Made by a program: the position numbers and the translations under genes. The notes below the pieces were generated by a model, which was given only the letters and a program-made list of their open reading frames with translations, ran no database searches and was not told the DNA's origin. DNA of 64,000 nucleotides, taken from NCBI GenBank assembly GCA_032690845.1, contig CM064427.1:6025501-6089500 (forward strand). Reading direction: 5' to 3'. Numbering within the stretch: position 1 is the first letter of the stretch; the number at the start of each line of letters is the position of its first letter. This document shows, one piece after another, positions 22,713 to 35,050 of the stretch. This stretch comes from Eleusine coracana subsp. coracana. Taxonomy: Eukaryota; Streptophyta; Magnoliopsida; Poales; Poaceae.

Positions 22713-25700
22713 GGGTCCTGCCGCTTGGCGGCCGCGCGGCCGCCGCCGCGAGGTGGTGCACCTGCCGCCGCGCCGTCGTCGCCGTCTGCCTGGGCAACCT
22801 CGTCGCCGCGCTGCTCGTGGCCCGCGCGCTCTACCCACCCGGCTACTTCGCCTCTGCACCCAAATGTAAGCCGTGCTTCTTCTAAGCTCAGTGATGGTTT
22901 TGTTCTCCTTGTTTTGATCTCGGTAATCCGGAGCTCAAGTTGCCTTAGCTTCTGTGAGTTCAGCGAGGGAGGTGACGTATTCGAAGGAGCAGATGAGGTG
23001 GATGGAGGAATCGATCCGGATTCGCCGCGCCGCTGAGCCTGTGGAGCTCGTTGAAGCTGTATGTTCAATCTTCAGATTTTCTTATGCTTGGGACTCGATT
23101 TCGAAGCTATTACATATTCTAGCGGTAAACTGAAGCTTTTGGTTTCGATTGGCCATTGGGTACGCCTAGGTGAAGAAGCTGCGTAAGGTGTTTGCAAGGG
23201 AGGCAAAGAGGCGGAAGGAGCTCCCACTCGAGCTGAAGCAGAAGGTTTCATATGAGATTTTGCAGAGGCTGCGTGATTTGGGGGAGGACCGCAATAGCAC
23301 TGAGCAACGAGGTCTGTAAATTTTTTTATTTGATTGATTTCATTGTCATTCCTATGATCCTATTTAGTTGACATATTAGGTTGCAATTGTTGCACGGTGC
23401 ACCAATTGGGGTTGGAATGGTGTGTTGCTCTATAAACTGGGGTGATATTATTGTTGCTTCACTTTACCGTGCATACTTGTTTCTTGCCACCTGTGCCATT
23501 TGACTAATCTGGAGCTTTGCTGTTCCTATTGATCTTGCTTTAGCAATGTCACATGGAAGTGTAAATTTGACCATGCTTTTGAAAAACACTGGGCATTATC
23601 CTGTGGTACCCTTTTGATAAATTGACCAGAAGCTATAGATACCTTCTGGTTGCCTACATCTCCAGGGCACTTTTCAGGGACTTTGCATTCTATTGCTGCT
23701 TCTTTTATTAGGGGTCTTGTCTTCAGTCGTCACTGAATATTGTTTCCTTTAAGTTCTATTCACTGAATATTATTTCCATTAAGTTTTATAATGTTACTGG
23801 TTGGGCATGATTAGAGTAGTCACGTGGACCAACTTAAGTACAATCGCCTTGTAAATGGGCTTTCTTTGAAGATGTGAATCATGTGAATGGATGTTATGTT
23901 GAGAAAAATAATAACACACCAATTCCATGAGGCGCTTAATGGTATCAAGTATATCTGCGTATTTGTGTTAGATTTGATTTTTTTTAATTAGTTAAGATTT
24001 ATAAGTTAGATCTTTATACATCAATTTAATTATACATTGTTTAACAATCACATGTGTAATCTGTGGGAGTGGTTTTGTTATTAATTGCAAGAATAAATCA
24101 ATATTTGTAGTATGCTCAAGACATGATTTGTGTGATGTATTTATTTCCCTGAAATTGAACCTTTTCTTTCCTTTTTTTTTCAATGTGGACCAGAAGCTGT
24201 AGAATCATGGCGGATTGAGAAGCTTCAAGACATCAGAAGTTCATCTGCTCTGAATGTATCAAATCTAGGTCTCTCCAACGAAGAATCAAGTCTGTGAACT
24301 TACTTGGAGTTACTGTGATGACTAATGATTTGGTGTATTTATATTCGTTTTTAGCTAAGTGTCTTATCATTTGATATTTAGGACTACTAAAGAGAGCCTT
24401 GAAATTTAACTGGCAAGTGCTATTGGAGGACATTGATCTTTGGATACCGCACAGTGTGTATCACATTGAACATGATGATAAACCTGAAAATGCACCAGAA
24501 GGTTATTCTCCTTACTTGGTTCATGTTGCTTGGATTATGTTGATCTATGTCCTTTCTGCCATAAATGTCGCCAAATTGTTTCTTCTTTTGTGAATGTTCA
24601 TGATTAGCACTTCTAGAGATATTGAATTATGTTTTATTTATTGTTTCTAATGCTGCAGAAGAAGAGATTATACCAGGTCCACCTTTGGCCCCTGAGTGCA
24701 ATGCCGAAGTGCATACTGATTATGGTGGTACTGCTGTTCGATGGGGCTTAACACACCACAAAGAAAGTGCTGCAGATTGCTGTCAAGCTTGTATAGATCA
24801 GGCTAAGAGGGCCAAACCAGGTGCATTAAAGTGCAATATTTGGGTTTACTGTCCATCAGAATATGGATGCTACTCACCTGACAAATATGAACACAAACAT
24901 CAAGAGTGTTGGTTGAAACAGGTATGCCCTGGCTGACATCTCTGTATATATTTTTAACTGTTGCAACTGGCATAAGGGTCTTATGCATATCTGGTGATGT
25001 TAGTTCAGAAACTATTACCCAGCCCATTTTGTTTCCTGGGGGTATCATTTCCAAGTTGTTTTGTGTCATAGAGCATCTCCAATCATTATGTAAAAAATTA
25101 CTCCCTAAACACAAGATTTAGGAGGTTTCTAAATTTGTTGGGAGTAAAAAAAAGTCACATCCTCCAACAACTCCCAATAATTCGTTTCCTAAAAATTAAA
25201 ATCATATCACATGTGGCCCAATAATCTGTTGGAAATAATAAAAATCATAAGAATCTGCCTTTAGGGAGTTCCAATTGAGTTGCTAAATGTAGAGAGTCAT
25301 AGACTTTGTTTTGGGAGTTGCTATGTTTAGGAACCTCATTTAGAGAACGGTTGGAGGTTTGTTTTTTTAATTACTTCCTAAATTTTGGTTTAGCAACTCA
25401 TTTAGATAATGGTTGGAGATGCTCTAAGCACCCGATATTTGTTTATTGGTGATGGGAGGTCACACGGCATTGTAGTTGGCGGGCATCTGTATAAGTTGTC
25501 ATGTATACCTCTTAAGCATGTTTACTGCCTGTAACTTGATTGACAATGGAATTTGGAATTGCACCTAATCATATGAGTTGCCGGGGCAACCATTTTAGGA
25601 GATATGTAATCCTTTGCCATGTGTCAGAGCATATTTTTTCAGTCTGTAACACAAAAATTAGCGACTTGGACAGAAAACTAACAATACGAAACATAAAAAG

Positions 25701-26138
25701 GCAATGTTTGATCATGTTTGCTTATCAGGTCTGCAGTTTGAATTACAGTTTCAGCTATAATCGTGAATCTATTATATCATATGGGTTGAAATGCATCTTT
25801 CCTGATGTCTGTGTTTTTGGCATTTAAAGAATTATGCCTGAATATTGCATGTATCCAAAATTTTCTGAAGATGATATTCTGAATGAAGCACTAATTCAGA
25901 CTGCAGAATACAGTAATTCAGTACAATATAGTACATATATGATTTTTGGAGTGAATCAGTTATTTTTCATGTTTGTCTCAGTCATAAAAATACTTGTACT
26001 TAATTCTGCCTATTCATTTTGTTTTAGGCTGACCATCCTAAACTGAACTTCAAAGATCGGTATTCTGAGTCATACAGAGATTCCCACCCGACTGCTCCTG
26101 TTGTCGTGCCATGGATGTCAGGCGTCATCAGTGCATAA
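22706..26138 (+). CDS. Membrane-anchored cysteine-rich (PAN/apple-like) plant protein, 7 exons
   Basis: Exons are 22706-22865, 22964-23058, 23170-23311, 24194-24268, 24382-24501, 24659-24921 and 26028-26138. All introns are GT-AG and phases fit, giving 966 nt and 321 aa. A short Arg/Cys-rich N-terminus is followed by one hydrophobic span (VVAVCLGNLVAALLVARALY, about residues 24-43), a signal anchor. Residues about 55-130 are charged and helical (EQMRWMEESIRIRRAAE; LRKVFAREAKRRKELPLELK). The sixth exon encodes a compact domain with eight cysteines (ECN, DCC, AC, KC, YC, GC, EC), resembling a PAN/apple-type disulfide fold. That suggests the C-terminal part faces the secretory lumen or outside. 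The family is plant-conserved as I recall it, but I cannot give a name or a reaction. Confidence 0.88.
25071..25424. mobile_element. MITE inside the last intron of the PAN-like gene
   Basis: The ends are GAGCATCTCCAATCAT on the left and, read inward from the right, GAGCATCTCCAACCAT, flanked by TA. The interior is AT-rich with repeated ACTCCC and GGGAGT motifs and can fold back. Its TIR closely matches that of the element at 19454-20408. It lies wholly within the intron 24922-26027, so it does not affect the coding sequence. Confidence 0.75.
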
Positions 26139-27155
26139 GCTGCCTGCTTAGTGCCTGCAGAAGCTGATTTCCAGTGTGCAACTTCGTAACTGAATCCTGT
26201 ACATTTTTGCAAGCTCAAAAAACTAATTTTCTTTTCATCTTTAAGTAGTCTTTAGATTAGTCTAGCTGATAGCTTTAGTCTGGGCTGGATGATAGTTGAT
26301 AGAAGTAGGTTATCGGGTCAAATGCTGGCGTCTATCTCGAGCAATTAATGAGTCGAGTCAATTCTTTGGTTTCACTGCCGTATTCCTTTCCCCTGGGTAT
26401 GATAATATTACGCATCTTCTTTTGTTTTTCAAATGATGGTTCATGAAAACGTCCGTGGGTTTTTGACCTAAAGGAATTAGATTAACTGGATGCCATTTCT
26501 GAAATGTTTTTGTTCATCGAAGGCTGTAGGTGCTCACCTGCATCCTGTCCACACGCCTTGGGCCAATCGTCCTCTATGAAATCGGTACTTCTGTTACAAA
26601 ACACAATTGCATTGTAGACAGTACCTCTAGGAACATAAACTTTGTATCCCAATGAATACAGTGTTCCTGAATATACAAAAATGAGAGTTGCTAATTTTCA
26701 GCTGACTGAAAGTTTGGACAATTTTCAATCACCTCTTTGAACCATTGGATCTAGATCTAATAATTTATAATTATTATATAGATAATTTTATAAAAGAAAA
26801 ATTAAAACACAAAATAACAAACTATTGATTGAAAACTAGAAAAGATGTACAAAAATACATAATTTTCTCTGTTTGAACTTAGGGCAACAAACACAGCCAA
26901 CCAGACTGTTTATGTACAGCTACGGTGTTACAAATTCTGCAGTACAGTCAATGGCGCAGCTATTCTGCAGTACATGAAGTAATGCTAGCGCGCAGGCTCT
27001 TTCGTGCTCGTCGCACGATCATTGCGTCACCCCTCTCATAATAACGAGCCTATACAGCTCAGTTGATTTTCAACATTTCTACCTAACTTCTATTCCTCAT
27101 AGATCTTCAGTAACTTGTTCATCTTTCTAGTCCTCTTGCTCGCCACCATGCTATG
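26139..27155. other. 3' UTR and intergenic DNA
   Basis: The first part should be the 3' UTR of the PAN-like gene. Further on, 26690-26870 contains an AT-rich patch with the inverted pair TTTTCAATC and GATTGAAAAC that may be a decayed MITE. No gene is seen. Confidence 0.4.
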
Positions 27156-28696
27156 CTACTCTCCTTTCCACGACAGGCCAAACCATTGCTGCACCGGGCC
27201 GCCACAACCAGGAACATGAGGGTCAAAGGTCACAAGGTACTCCACCGCGGTGATCCCGAGCTCAATCATGTCCACGGGGCGTATCCAATCGCTCGGCAAC
27301 GCGTTCCTCTCCATGGCTTCCAGCTCTTCATAGGCTTTCTGCCTCTTGGGCTCGCGACGCAGTTGGCGCATCTTGGCACGTGCCCTGGCGAGGACATGGG
27401 ACATCTCAAGAGCCGGCGCTACCGATCTCTCCGATTGTGGAGCAGTCTGTCGTTGATCCGCTGGTTTATTGGGTTCCTCGTCTCTTTTGGGGAAGGGAAG
27501 CAAGAAAGGAGTCGGGCTGCTCCCGACGCTCTAGTTATCGGCTAATCTCGATAAGCTGCGGCTGCTGCTGCTTGGACGCCGGGTGCAATGAACTCCTCTG
27601 CTGCGACAGGGGATGCGCCGCCACGCTCTCCCTCTACTGGAGGACGGTTGGTTTTGTGAGGTACAGCAGGACCTGGGCTGCTTCCGACGCTCTCGTCATC
27701 GTCGTCGTCAGAATCGCCGCAAGAAGATCCCGATGACCTGCTGCTGTCGGAATCTGATGAATCACCGCAAGAAGATCCTGATGAAATGCTGTGGTTGGGC
27801 TATTTTCGGTTTGGGCCAGTGCCACAGGTGAGGCCTCGCTGCAGATATGAACCAACACGTTCTCCTCGTCGGCTTTGAGTAAAAGCGGCGACGAAGGATG
27901 AACTGTTGGTGCGGGAGAGGCTCCGCCGCAGATATCAACGAAGACATCGTCGTCGTACTCTTCGATAATCTCACGGTGAGATTATCGAAGAGTTCATCCT
28001 TCGTCGGCTGATGGGCCCCGACACGTTCGCCACCTCCTTCTTCTCGATATGCGTTGGGTTCATCACCGGGAGTGACGACACGCGACTGGGAAGGCTCACA
28101 GTATCGCGCTTCGGCATCCTGGGCTCGAGAACCTCCACAGGAGGCATCGCCTTCCTTTTCTTGATGAACGCCACCTTGGGCTCTTGTTCCGTGTACTCTC
28201 GCCGGGCTCCCGTCTGCAAGGAACGCCGACCCTCCTTGGCCTGGCGCGGTGCCGCGCCATCGTTGGCGTCCTTTCTTGGCATCGTCATGGTTGCGATAGG
28301 CATCATCGTCTTCCTCTTTTTGGCACAGGACGTCCTCTCCTCCTCCGTGGTGTCTGGCCGCCGGGTTTCCTCCTCCAAGAAACATTTTCTACTGAAGCGA
28401 TGTGGAGTTCTTTCCGACCAAGAGCTCCGCCTTCTTGGCGAGGCCGCGGAGCTTCTCCATCTCCACGCGGAGCCGCTTCCCGAGGATCAACCGTGGATCC
28501 GGTACGGAGAGGGCATCCACGCCGATCTCCATCTTCTTGTCGATCCCTTCGTGGGCGCCTCGGCGGCTGTTGATCTTGCACGACTCCGTGTGCTTCTGCG
28601 CCGGCGGCTGGACCGTGAGACCAGACATCGTCTCGCGGCAAGCCTGCTCTGCTTTCGCCCTACGCAGAGGCCGCAATGACTTCCTTTGCTGCTAGT
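27156..28696 (-). pseudogene. GTE-like (bromodomain-family) transcription regulator relic
   Basis: Read on the minus strand the order is as follows. First come KRLRVEMEKLRGLAKKAELL (about 28475-28416) and basic NLS-like stretches. Next is an acidic block with VFVDICGGASP, then a Ser/Asp-rich tract (about 27780-27700). Last is a C-terminal module with ARARAKMRQLRREPKRQKAY, MERNALPSDW and IELGITAVEYLV (about 27400-27240). This order matches the C-terminal half of plant GTE proteins (acidic ICGG motif, SGSSSS-D tract, charged helix with MERT, short hydrophobic tail). The bromodomain itself is absent, and several frame changes and stops separate the parts, so it is a relic. An 18-bp-arm palindrome at 27957-27993 sits at one of the breaks. 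The assignment rests on motif order rather than on a long alignment. Confidence 0.5.
27957..27993. repeat. Perfect 18-bp inverted repeat with 1-nt spacer
   Basis: ACTCTTCGATAATCTCAC (27957-27974) is followed, after one G, by its exact reverse complement (27976-27993). It could form a hairpin or cruciform. It lies inside the GTE-like relic where the reading frame changes. Confidence 0.95.
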
Positions 28697-28911
28697 CATG
28701 CGAACCAAAAATGAGATAATTCCCCTCTTGCTGAGAAAACAAAAATCAAGAGAAAATAAATGAATTAGAGTCATGCGACAATCGGTTCAAATATTTTTTA
28801 CAATTTACCGCAGGTTATGAGTTTCTGACTGAACATGATCAGGGATTACATTACAGCAGAAATCTCGAGTCAACTCTGCATTGCACGATGATAGTGACGC
28901 TCACCGCCGAG

Positions 28912-29462
28912 TCAAGCGCGTGCAATGAAAGCGGTGACGCAGTCCATCAGCTCCGCGGCCGCCTCCGTCCCCGGCTGCCGGAGGTGGAACACGTGCTCCT
29001 CCCTGGGGTGTCCACCAGCTCGGCCTCGCTACGCCACCCGCTGCCCAGCAGCGCCGCGTGGTAGGCGCGCCCCTTGGGCGCAAAAATGTCCTCCCCAAGC
29101 ACGGCCACCAGCACAAGCGCGGTCGGCAGCAGCGCGAGCGGCGGCGCCGCCTCGGACATCGGGGCCAGCCTCGGGTCGTCCAACACCAACCTCGCGTCAT
29201 GAACCTCCACTCCGGCCGGATCCTGTCCTCCAGCTCGACCCCCATGGTGTTCGACGCGTTCCACATTCCAGAAGTAGGAGCGGACAAGCATCACGCTCTT
29301 ATCGCCGCGCGCGGCGAGGGCAGCCCCTCGGCAGCGGCGCGCATGGCGACGTTGTGCGCGATGTTGTCGCCGGTGAGGAACACGCGTGATGCGTCCCCCT
29401 GAGCGGCCAGCCACGGCTCTTGGGCCGCGCCGGCGTCCGTCACGGACCCACGAGTCGACTAG
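28912..29462 (-). pseudogene. Carboxylesterase (CXE) pseudogene, N-terminal half missing
   Basis: The minus strand matches the C-terminal 60% of the intact CXE at 37165-38139, from the DDSWAALK region to the stop (TGA at 28914-28912). The nucleophile elbow GDSAGANIAHN is reduced to GDNIAHN by a 12-bp in-frame deletion (about 29360-29375), so the catalytic serine is gone. A 1-bp deletion just before the catalytic His (GEDHVFH in the intact gene) shifts the frame near 29008, and other frame changes occur upstream. The HGGG oxyanion-hole region is not present. It is inverted relative to the intact gene 8 kb away. Confidence 0.85.
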
Positions 29463-30058
29463 GCTGGGGCTGTGTTCGTGAGCGACGATGATGGCTGTTT
29501 GAGGATTCGCTGAGAGGTACCGGCGATTTAATTTCTTGCTCAACGTTGTCCGTTTTTATATTCCAAAAATATTTTTTTTATTAGAACATCTCCTCGTCAA
29601 GGCAGATAAGTATGTATCGTGTAGCAGAAGCAGTTCACTGCCCTACGACTTTGCTGATTATTGTCTTTACTGCCCTACGGCTTTGCTAATTACTGTACTT
29701 AGGAATTAAAACGTGGCTTCCATGTTATTTTTGCCACTGAGGTCCTGCTTGGATCACTATAACCAGTTTTTTAAAAACTGGTTTATAAAAAAACTGCATG
29801 GAGTGTTTGGATCCCAGTTTCTAAAAACCGGTTTCTTAAAAAATTACCATTAGATGGTCTAACTCAGAGTATGGGTTTCTTAAAAACTCATAAACTAGTT
29901 TTAAAAAACTGATAAAAAAATTGGTCTGTTTGGAGGCCCCTTAGTTTCTAAAATCTGATTTCTTAAAAACTGGAGGTATCCAAATAGAACCTTAAATAGT
30001 TGATTTCTATTTTTGGGACTCAGATTTCTAACGGTATGATTCTTCCGTCATCATCTCA
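29463..30058. other. Intergenic DNA with one MITE
   Basis: Apart from the foldback MITE at 29741-29991 I see no gene. An AT-rich stretch near 29555-29590 (TTAGAACATCTCC) may be a fragment of a TIR element. Confidence 0.4.
29741..29991. mobile_element. Foldback MITE
   Basis: The left end GGTCCTGCTTGGATCAC and the right end read inward, GGTTCTATTTGGATACC, are imperfect inverted repeats. Inside, the motif GTTTCTTAAAAAC and its complement recur several times and let most of the element fold back. The flanking triplets TGA and TTA differ by one base, so the target duplication is uncertain. Confidence 0.6.
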
Positions 30059-32445
30059 TCTCTATTATTATTAATTTTGATACGGTCGTCTCTTTCACCT
30101 AAAAATTTCTGCCCCGTCCCTGCATCGTGGAAGTCGAGGAGAAGTAGATGTCCCGTGGATAAATAAAACAGAAAAACAGAAGGACAAAAAGTACGTAGCA
30201 CGTAAATTTGCTTCTTGTACAAGAACTCTTTCCGCCCCATGAAACGGATCTGTTATTCCACGTGAAGAAAAGAAAGCGATCTGCCTCCACCTCTGATTCC
30301 GTCCTTCTTTCACTGATGTGCCTCCACCTCTGATTTCTTCCTTCACTGATCGCCTCGACGCCACATTGTGCCGCCGCCTAGGCGTCGATCCCATCGTCCT
30401 GGATCTTTGGAGTCCTTGTACAGCGATATGTGCCTCTTGTCGTGTCCTCGTGTTCGCTATCGCCGAAGTACGTTGCTGCCACCATCTGCTAAACTCGGAT
30501 GTGCGCCAGCGAACCAACTGGATCACAGGGACCTTGGCTACTCTCTGCCGCCTCGCCGAGCCTTGTGTTTCACTCCACACAACTTTCTTCCAACGTGCAT
30601 GCACTAAACAAAGGCAGGTGACGGCCATCCTCTTATTCAGTTGCTCAATATTTGGAGGTTGATGTCCATATTAAAGCTCTTGTGCCATTGATTGGGCGGC
30701 TGCCCAGCTAATGCCATGGGTAAAGCACGGAGGTAGAGGAAGCAAAGCAGGCATGGTGAAAACAGGAGGTTGCATTTTTGATTGTCTTCTTTTTCAGCAG
30801 ATCTCCTGTCTGTTTTCACCATGCACATGGACGAATCGGTTTCTTCATCTCTAACCTTATAGTACGTTATATACTTCTATATCTCATAGGTGCAGATGGA
30901 CCAGTCAAAAGAAGACATAATTCACACTCAATTTTGACCAGAGCAGAACCATGACCATGGAAGTATATATCTGAATCCAGTCGTTTTTTTTTTGCTTAAC
31001 AATGCCTTGCAGATGAGAAGGGTCGACTCAAAATAAAACTTGGCGCGTGATGACGCCTAGAGCAGCAGGCAGCCACCACCGTATGGAGTTCCTTGTTGGC
31101 GAACTTGGAAGCAAGACAACGAGGCAGGTGAGGTGAACTCCTGAACTTCCGACCAGTATTGCCGTCTGGAGTTCATTGTTGATTTTGCGTTTTCAGTATT
31201 AGTCCACAGATCTGGTATTGAATTCTTGTTTTCAACCACACAGCACTGGGGTTTTATACCAGACCATGACGTTAGTTCTCTATCTTTCTCAAGTTAGACA
31301 ATCATACAGGGTAGCAATATGTAAGAAATCAACTTATATAACTAGCAACCGGCAGTAGTTCTCTTCATCATTCTCAAGTTAGACATTCATCCATGGTACC
31401 AATAGAAGAACTAAAGTTCTATAGCCAGTAATCAGCGTAGTATTGCATGTTTCAAGTGTGTTGCATTATTGCTGTTTTCTAATACCCTGTAGAAAAACCT
31501 TGCAGATTGTAGTGTGGCTACTAGCGAATTTTAGCGTGTGCTTCAATTCGCTGCGCCAGTTAAAGTAGAAACTTTCTTTCAGACGATATACATTAACAGG
31601 ATTCTCTTTTCTTAGTCGGTCCCTCTACTTCCTGCTCTCTCTTTCTTCGTTGTCTTCTGTCATGGAGGCAAGGCAGCAGGAGCCCGGTGTCACAAGTTTC
31701 ATTGCAAGCCGTCATCCTATTTTTTCCTGTAAAACAATGCTCATCCTTACCAATTACAACCTATAATTATTCAGAAATTTTATCATTCGTCATTATAAGA
31801 TCTTTGTCTTTCTTCAGGAATCCCGTTTGACTATAATTATTCAATACTGGAGAGTTAATTTTGAATATTAACCAGATATGCTACATAAATTATATAAAGC
31901 TCAAGGACTAAATTGAAATAGACCACACAAAATGATGAGACCAGGATCGCTGGTCCACACTCATCGTTCTTATCTTCGCCCGTTCTCATCCCTTCCTCCC
32001 AGTATGAAGCTTATCTATATATCTGACAGCCTCACATGGATGCAAGGCTTTTCTAACATGTCCAATTAAATTGTGATGACAAAAAAGGAGAGGATAATCT
32101 TTTATCTACGATTTGTTGATTTCATTTGCTGATATGAATAGAGGTTAGTTATATTATTGTCTCTAACATTATCTTGTAAATAACCACATTTTTCATTATC
32201 ATGTAAGATGTGCATAATTTGTATGTTAAAATGTGTTTGTTAGTTGCATTAAGGATTAATTTATTGTGGATCATGTTAAAAAACAGTTTACGAATAGGCT
32301 TTCTTATTGTGTACATTTTGTATGGGTGTATGCCTTTGAAAAAGAAATTGGTAGGACAACTATTATAAATTGAAAAAATTAGCTATTTCAACTATAGAGA
32401 TGTGAGTCTCTAAACGTCCGGAGCAACGCACGGGCATTTTGCTAG
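30059..32445 (+). mobile_element. Non-autonomous Helitron, complete (2.4 kb)
   Basis: It begins TCTCTATTATTATTAATTT, preceded by A. It ends GCAACGCACGGGCATTTTGCTAG (32423-32445), followed by T. The end matches that of the Helitron at 18267-20468 (GCAACGCACGGTCACTTTTCTAG), so both belong to one family. A weak hairpin (CGTCCG...CGCACG) lies about 12 bp before CTAG. GC-rich gene-like DNA lies at 30290-30660. No Rep/helicase is encoded and no captured gene can be named. Confidence 0.78.
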
Positions 32446-34740
32446 TTTTAATTTCATTTCATTTCTTTTTCATTGACAAGCCACGCGAGATGATTATTTT
32501 TCAGTTCCGAGACAGAGAGAGGGGTGGCATGCATAAAAAAATAGTGCTGCTGGGAGGGGCGGAGCCATAAGAGATGTTGGTCGTGCCTTGCGTCTAGGAA
32601 AGCCAACATTATTTCACAAATGATTTTTAGTGACAAAAGAATAAAACTAAATAGTGATGAACTTTTTTAGATCCCAGGACATCATCATATCTACAACACC
32701 CGTCACAATATATGCTCAGAGTTTGTCACAAAAAATGCTTAAAATTTTTTAGTGACAGATCTCGTAGTGTCCTGTGCTCTTTTTTTTTACTAAAACTCAT
32801 AACTATGTACACAAATATATATATTGTTATATCTAATCCTAGTCTCACTTCACTCCCACCTCCTAGCCGTCATGGCCTCCGTTTTCTCTCCTCGAATTCC
32901 CTGCTGCCCTCTCCCTCCTCAGTCTCATCTCCCTCCCTCGTCTCTCTTCCTCCTCCTCCCCCCCTGCCACCGCACTCTCTCCCCCTACCTCTCTCCCGTC
33001 TTCGATAGGGCGCCCTCTCCTCGCTCCCTGATGTGGCGGCGCCGATTTTATAAATGTAAAACAATATGTATAAGTTACATAAACACTATAAAATGTATAA
33101 TGGTGTGAAAATAATTTCATACTAGTAAATATTAGCTTAAGAGATATTTGTCTTGTAAAAAATTTTCTATCTCATATCGTCCTCTCTCATCCACAACATC
33201 AAAAATCTTGCTTACCGATCATGTCGGGAGCCACACTAGATGGTCTTGTTGTCGCATGACTCCATGCAATTCTACGTCGGTAGTTCGGCCTTGAGACCAA
33301 TCATCTTCTCGCAGTGGGTTGGTGATTGTGTGCCTAATCTAACTTTTTCCCAAGCGTGTCACAAAGAAAAAAAATCATTTTCTCTAGAGGAAGCCAAATT
33401 ATTATAAGTATTATGTATAATTACGGGAATCCAAATTCTAAACAAGCAATACAGTGGCAACATGACACAAATTAAAATTGGTTTCAAGGCAACAATGTTT
33501 ACATACATCATGAAATAAATTTAATACACTAGTTAAAGTAAATGGAACATTAATCGCTAACCTCCTTGTTGCTTGTGTTTTCTTCCTCTCTTCTGTTTGA
33601 GACTATCTCTTAGAAGACAAAAAATACGATAAAGGTTTGTACATGAGTTTCAAATTGATATTGTCCAACATCTTAAATCAGGCATCTTAGAGATTAATAA
33701 TTCATATTAAAGATATACTCATATTTGTTAATTAATAGGAACAAACTCAGTTCTATAACTCTATATTAGAACTAATTTATGTGACTAGAAGCAAGATTAT
33801 ATTCGCCAGTGCAACAACCTGATAACTTTGCTAAGTTCCTATTATAATTCTTGAAAATATTATATCAAAATTAATATTGTACAAAATTCTGGTGTGTATA
33901 ATACAATTTTATTTTTTGGTACCAGCCAAATTATAATATAATTTATGTATGGTATATATGATCTTTTGTTCTTTTGTGGCCTATAGTCCCCCCATTCCCC
34001 AACGAAGGAAATCTATAAGTTGGCTTGCACGAACAACACAGTTAAAGTTTTATCTATTTTGGCAACATAATACACTCAGATTTTACAGATGACTTGTTAA
34101 TACTTCATTCTAATTTATGTCAAATCAAACATATATGTCTACAGAAAGTTTTTCTAATATTTTATCCTATGCGATGGCTGTCACGTGCCTCATACAAGCT
34201 TCTTGTCGACCTATCACGCTTCATCTTTGGGATCTAAGTGTCACTTATTGACTATCATTATTTCTCAAACAATTTCAATACAATATAATCTTATAATAGG
34301 TTTTTTATACTTTTGTTGTTCAAACCTCAAACTCCCGTTCCTATCCAGGAATTGTGCAATCTAACGTGGCCCCAACTTGTTCTACCTATTAATCCATGCT
34401 TTTATTAATGTCATTCGCCCAACCATATCCAAATGTAAGCTGCACTTGCCTAAGGGAAAAAAATCAAATGCACTAGCACTATGACTATGGGCATAATATG
34501 CCATGCATACTTTTATAGGTCCTTATCAGATAACACACTTTCACAATTATGCCATGTATCAAGTTCTGGTGTCCATCATATTTTGATCTAGTTTGATGAA
34601 TATAGAAACTTCCACAAACAAACCAATTTCCCTAGCCAGTACACCTTTTTCTAAAATGAGCATGAGTCCACGTGACTTCTTGAATGAAACGGCACAAACT
34701 TCTGTTTAACGAGATTCTGTTCTGTTTTGAGCAAGATGCC
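32446..34740. other. AT-rich intergenic DNA
   Basis: No gene is recognised. A pyrimidine-rich, GC-rich block at 32865-33030 stands out from its AT-rich surroundings. It may be a fragment of a TIR element, but I find no matching ends. The rest (33040-34740) is AT-rich with no open frame of note. Confidence 0.4.
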
Positions 34741-35050
34741 TAGGAAAGGCTTAGGCTCCATGTTCTTGCTCATTGCGTGGTACTTGTGGAAGAATAGGAA
34801 TGGCTGAATTTTCAACAATGAAACCACCACACCTACGGGCAATCGCCAAACGCCTTGGTCGTTACATGATGCGAGAGTAGAGTCTAGGTAGCAACGTAAG
34901 CGATAGGCTTCTTAGGTAACAATTCTTTCAATCTTTTGTAAGTCTATCGAATGATCGTCGCGGCAAATCGCGTTATAAGATCACCGATCAAACTTTTTCT
35001 ATTTATTAGTTTTGCGTATTAAAAAAAGATAATGTTTAGGAAAAAAAAAC
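34741..35050 (+). pseudogene. LINE (L1-type) 3'-end remnant
   Basis: A short frame at 34748-34830 reads GLGSMFLLIAWYLWKNRNG, then a stop and IFNN. It resembles the C-terminal segment of plant L1 ORF2 proteins (pattern WxLWKxRNxxxF). About 200 bp of non-coding tail and an A-rich stretch (35037-35050) follow. This is consistent with a 5'-truncated LINE. The match is short, so the call is tentative. Confidence 0.4.

Noticed and set aside
28011..28679. A 222-codon plus-strand frame with hydrophobic stretches, suggesting a membrane protein
   Set aside because: It is the antisense of the GTE-like relic. The minus strand shows family motifs in the right order.
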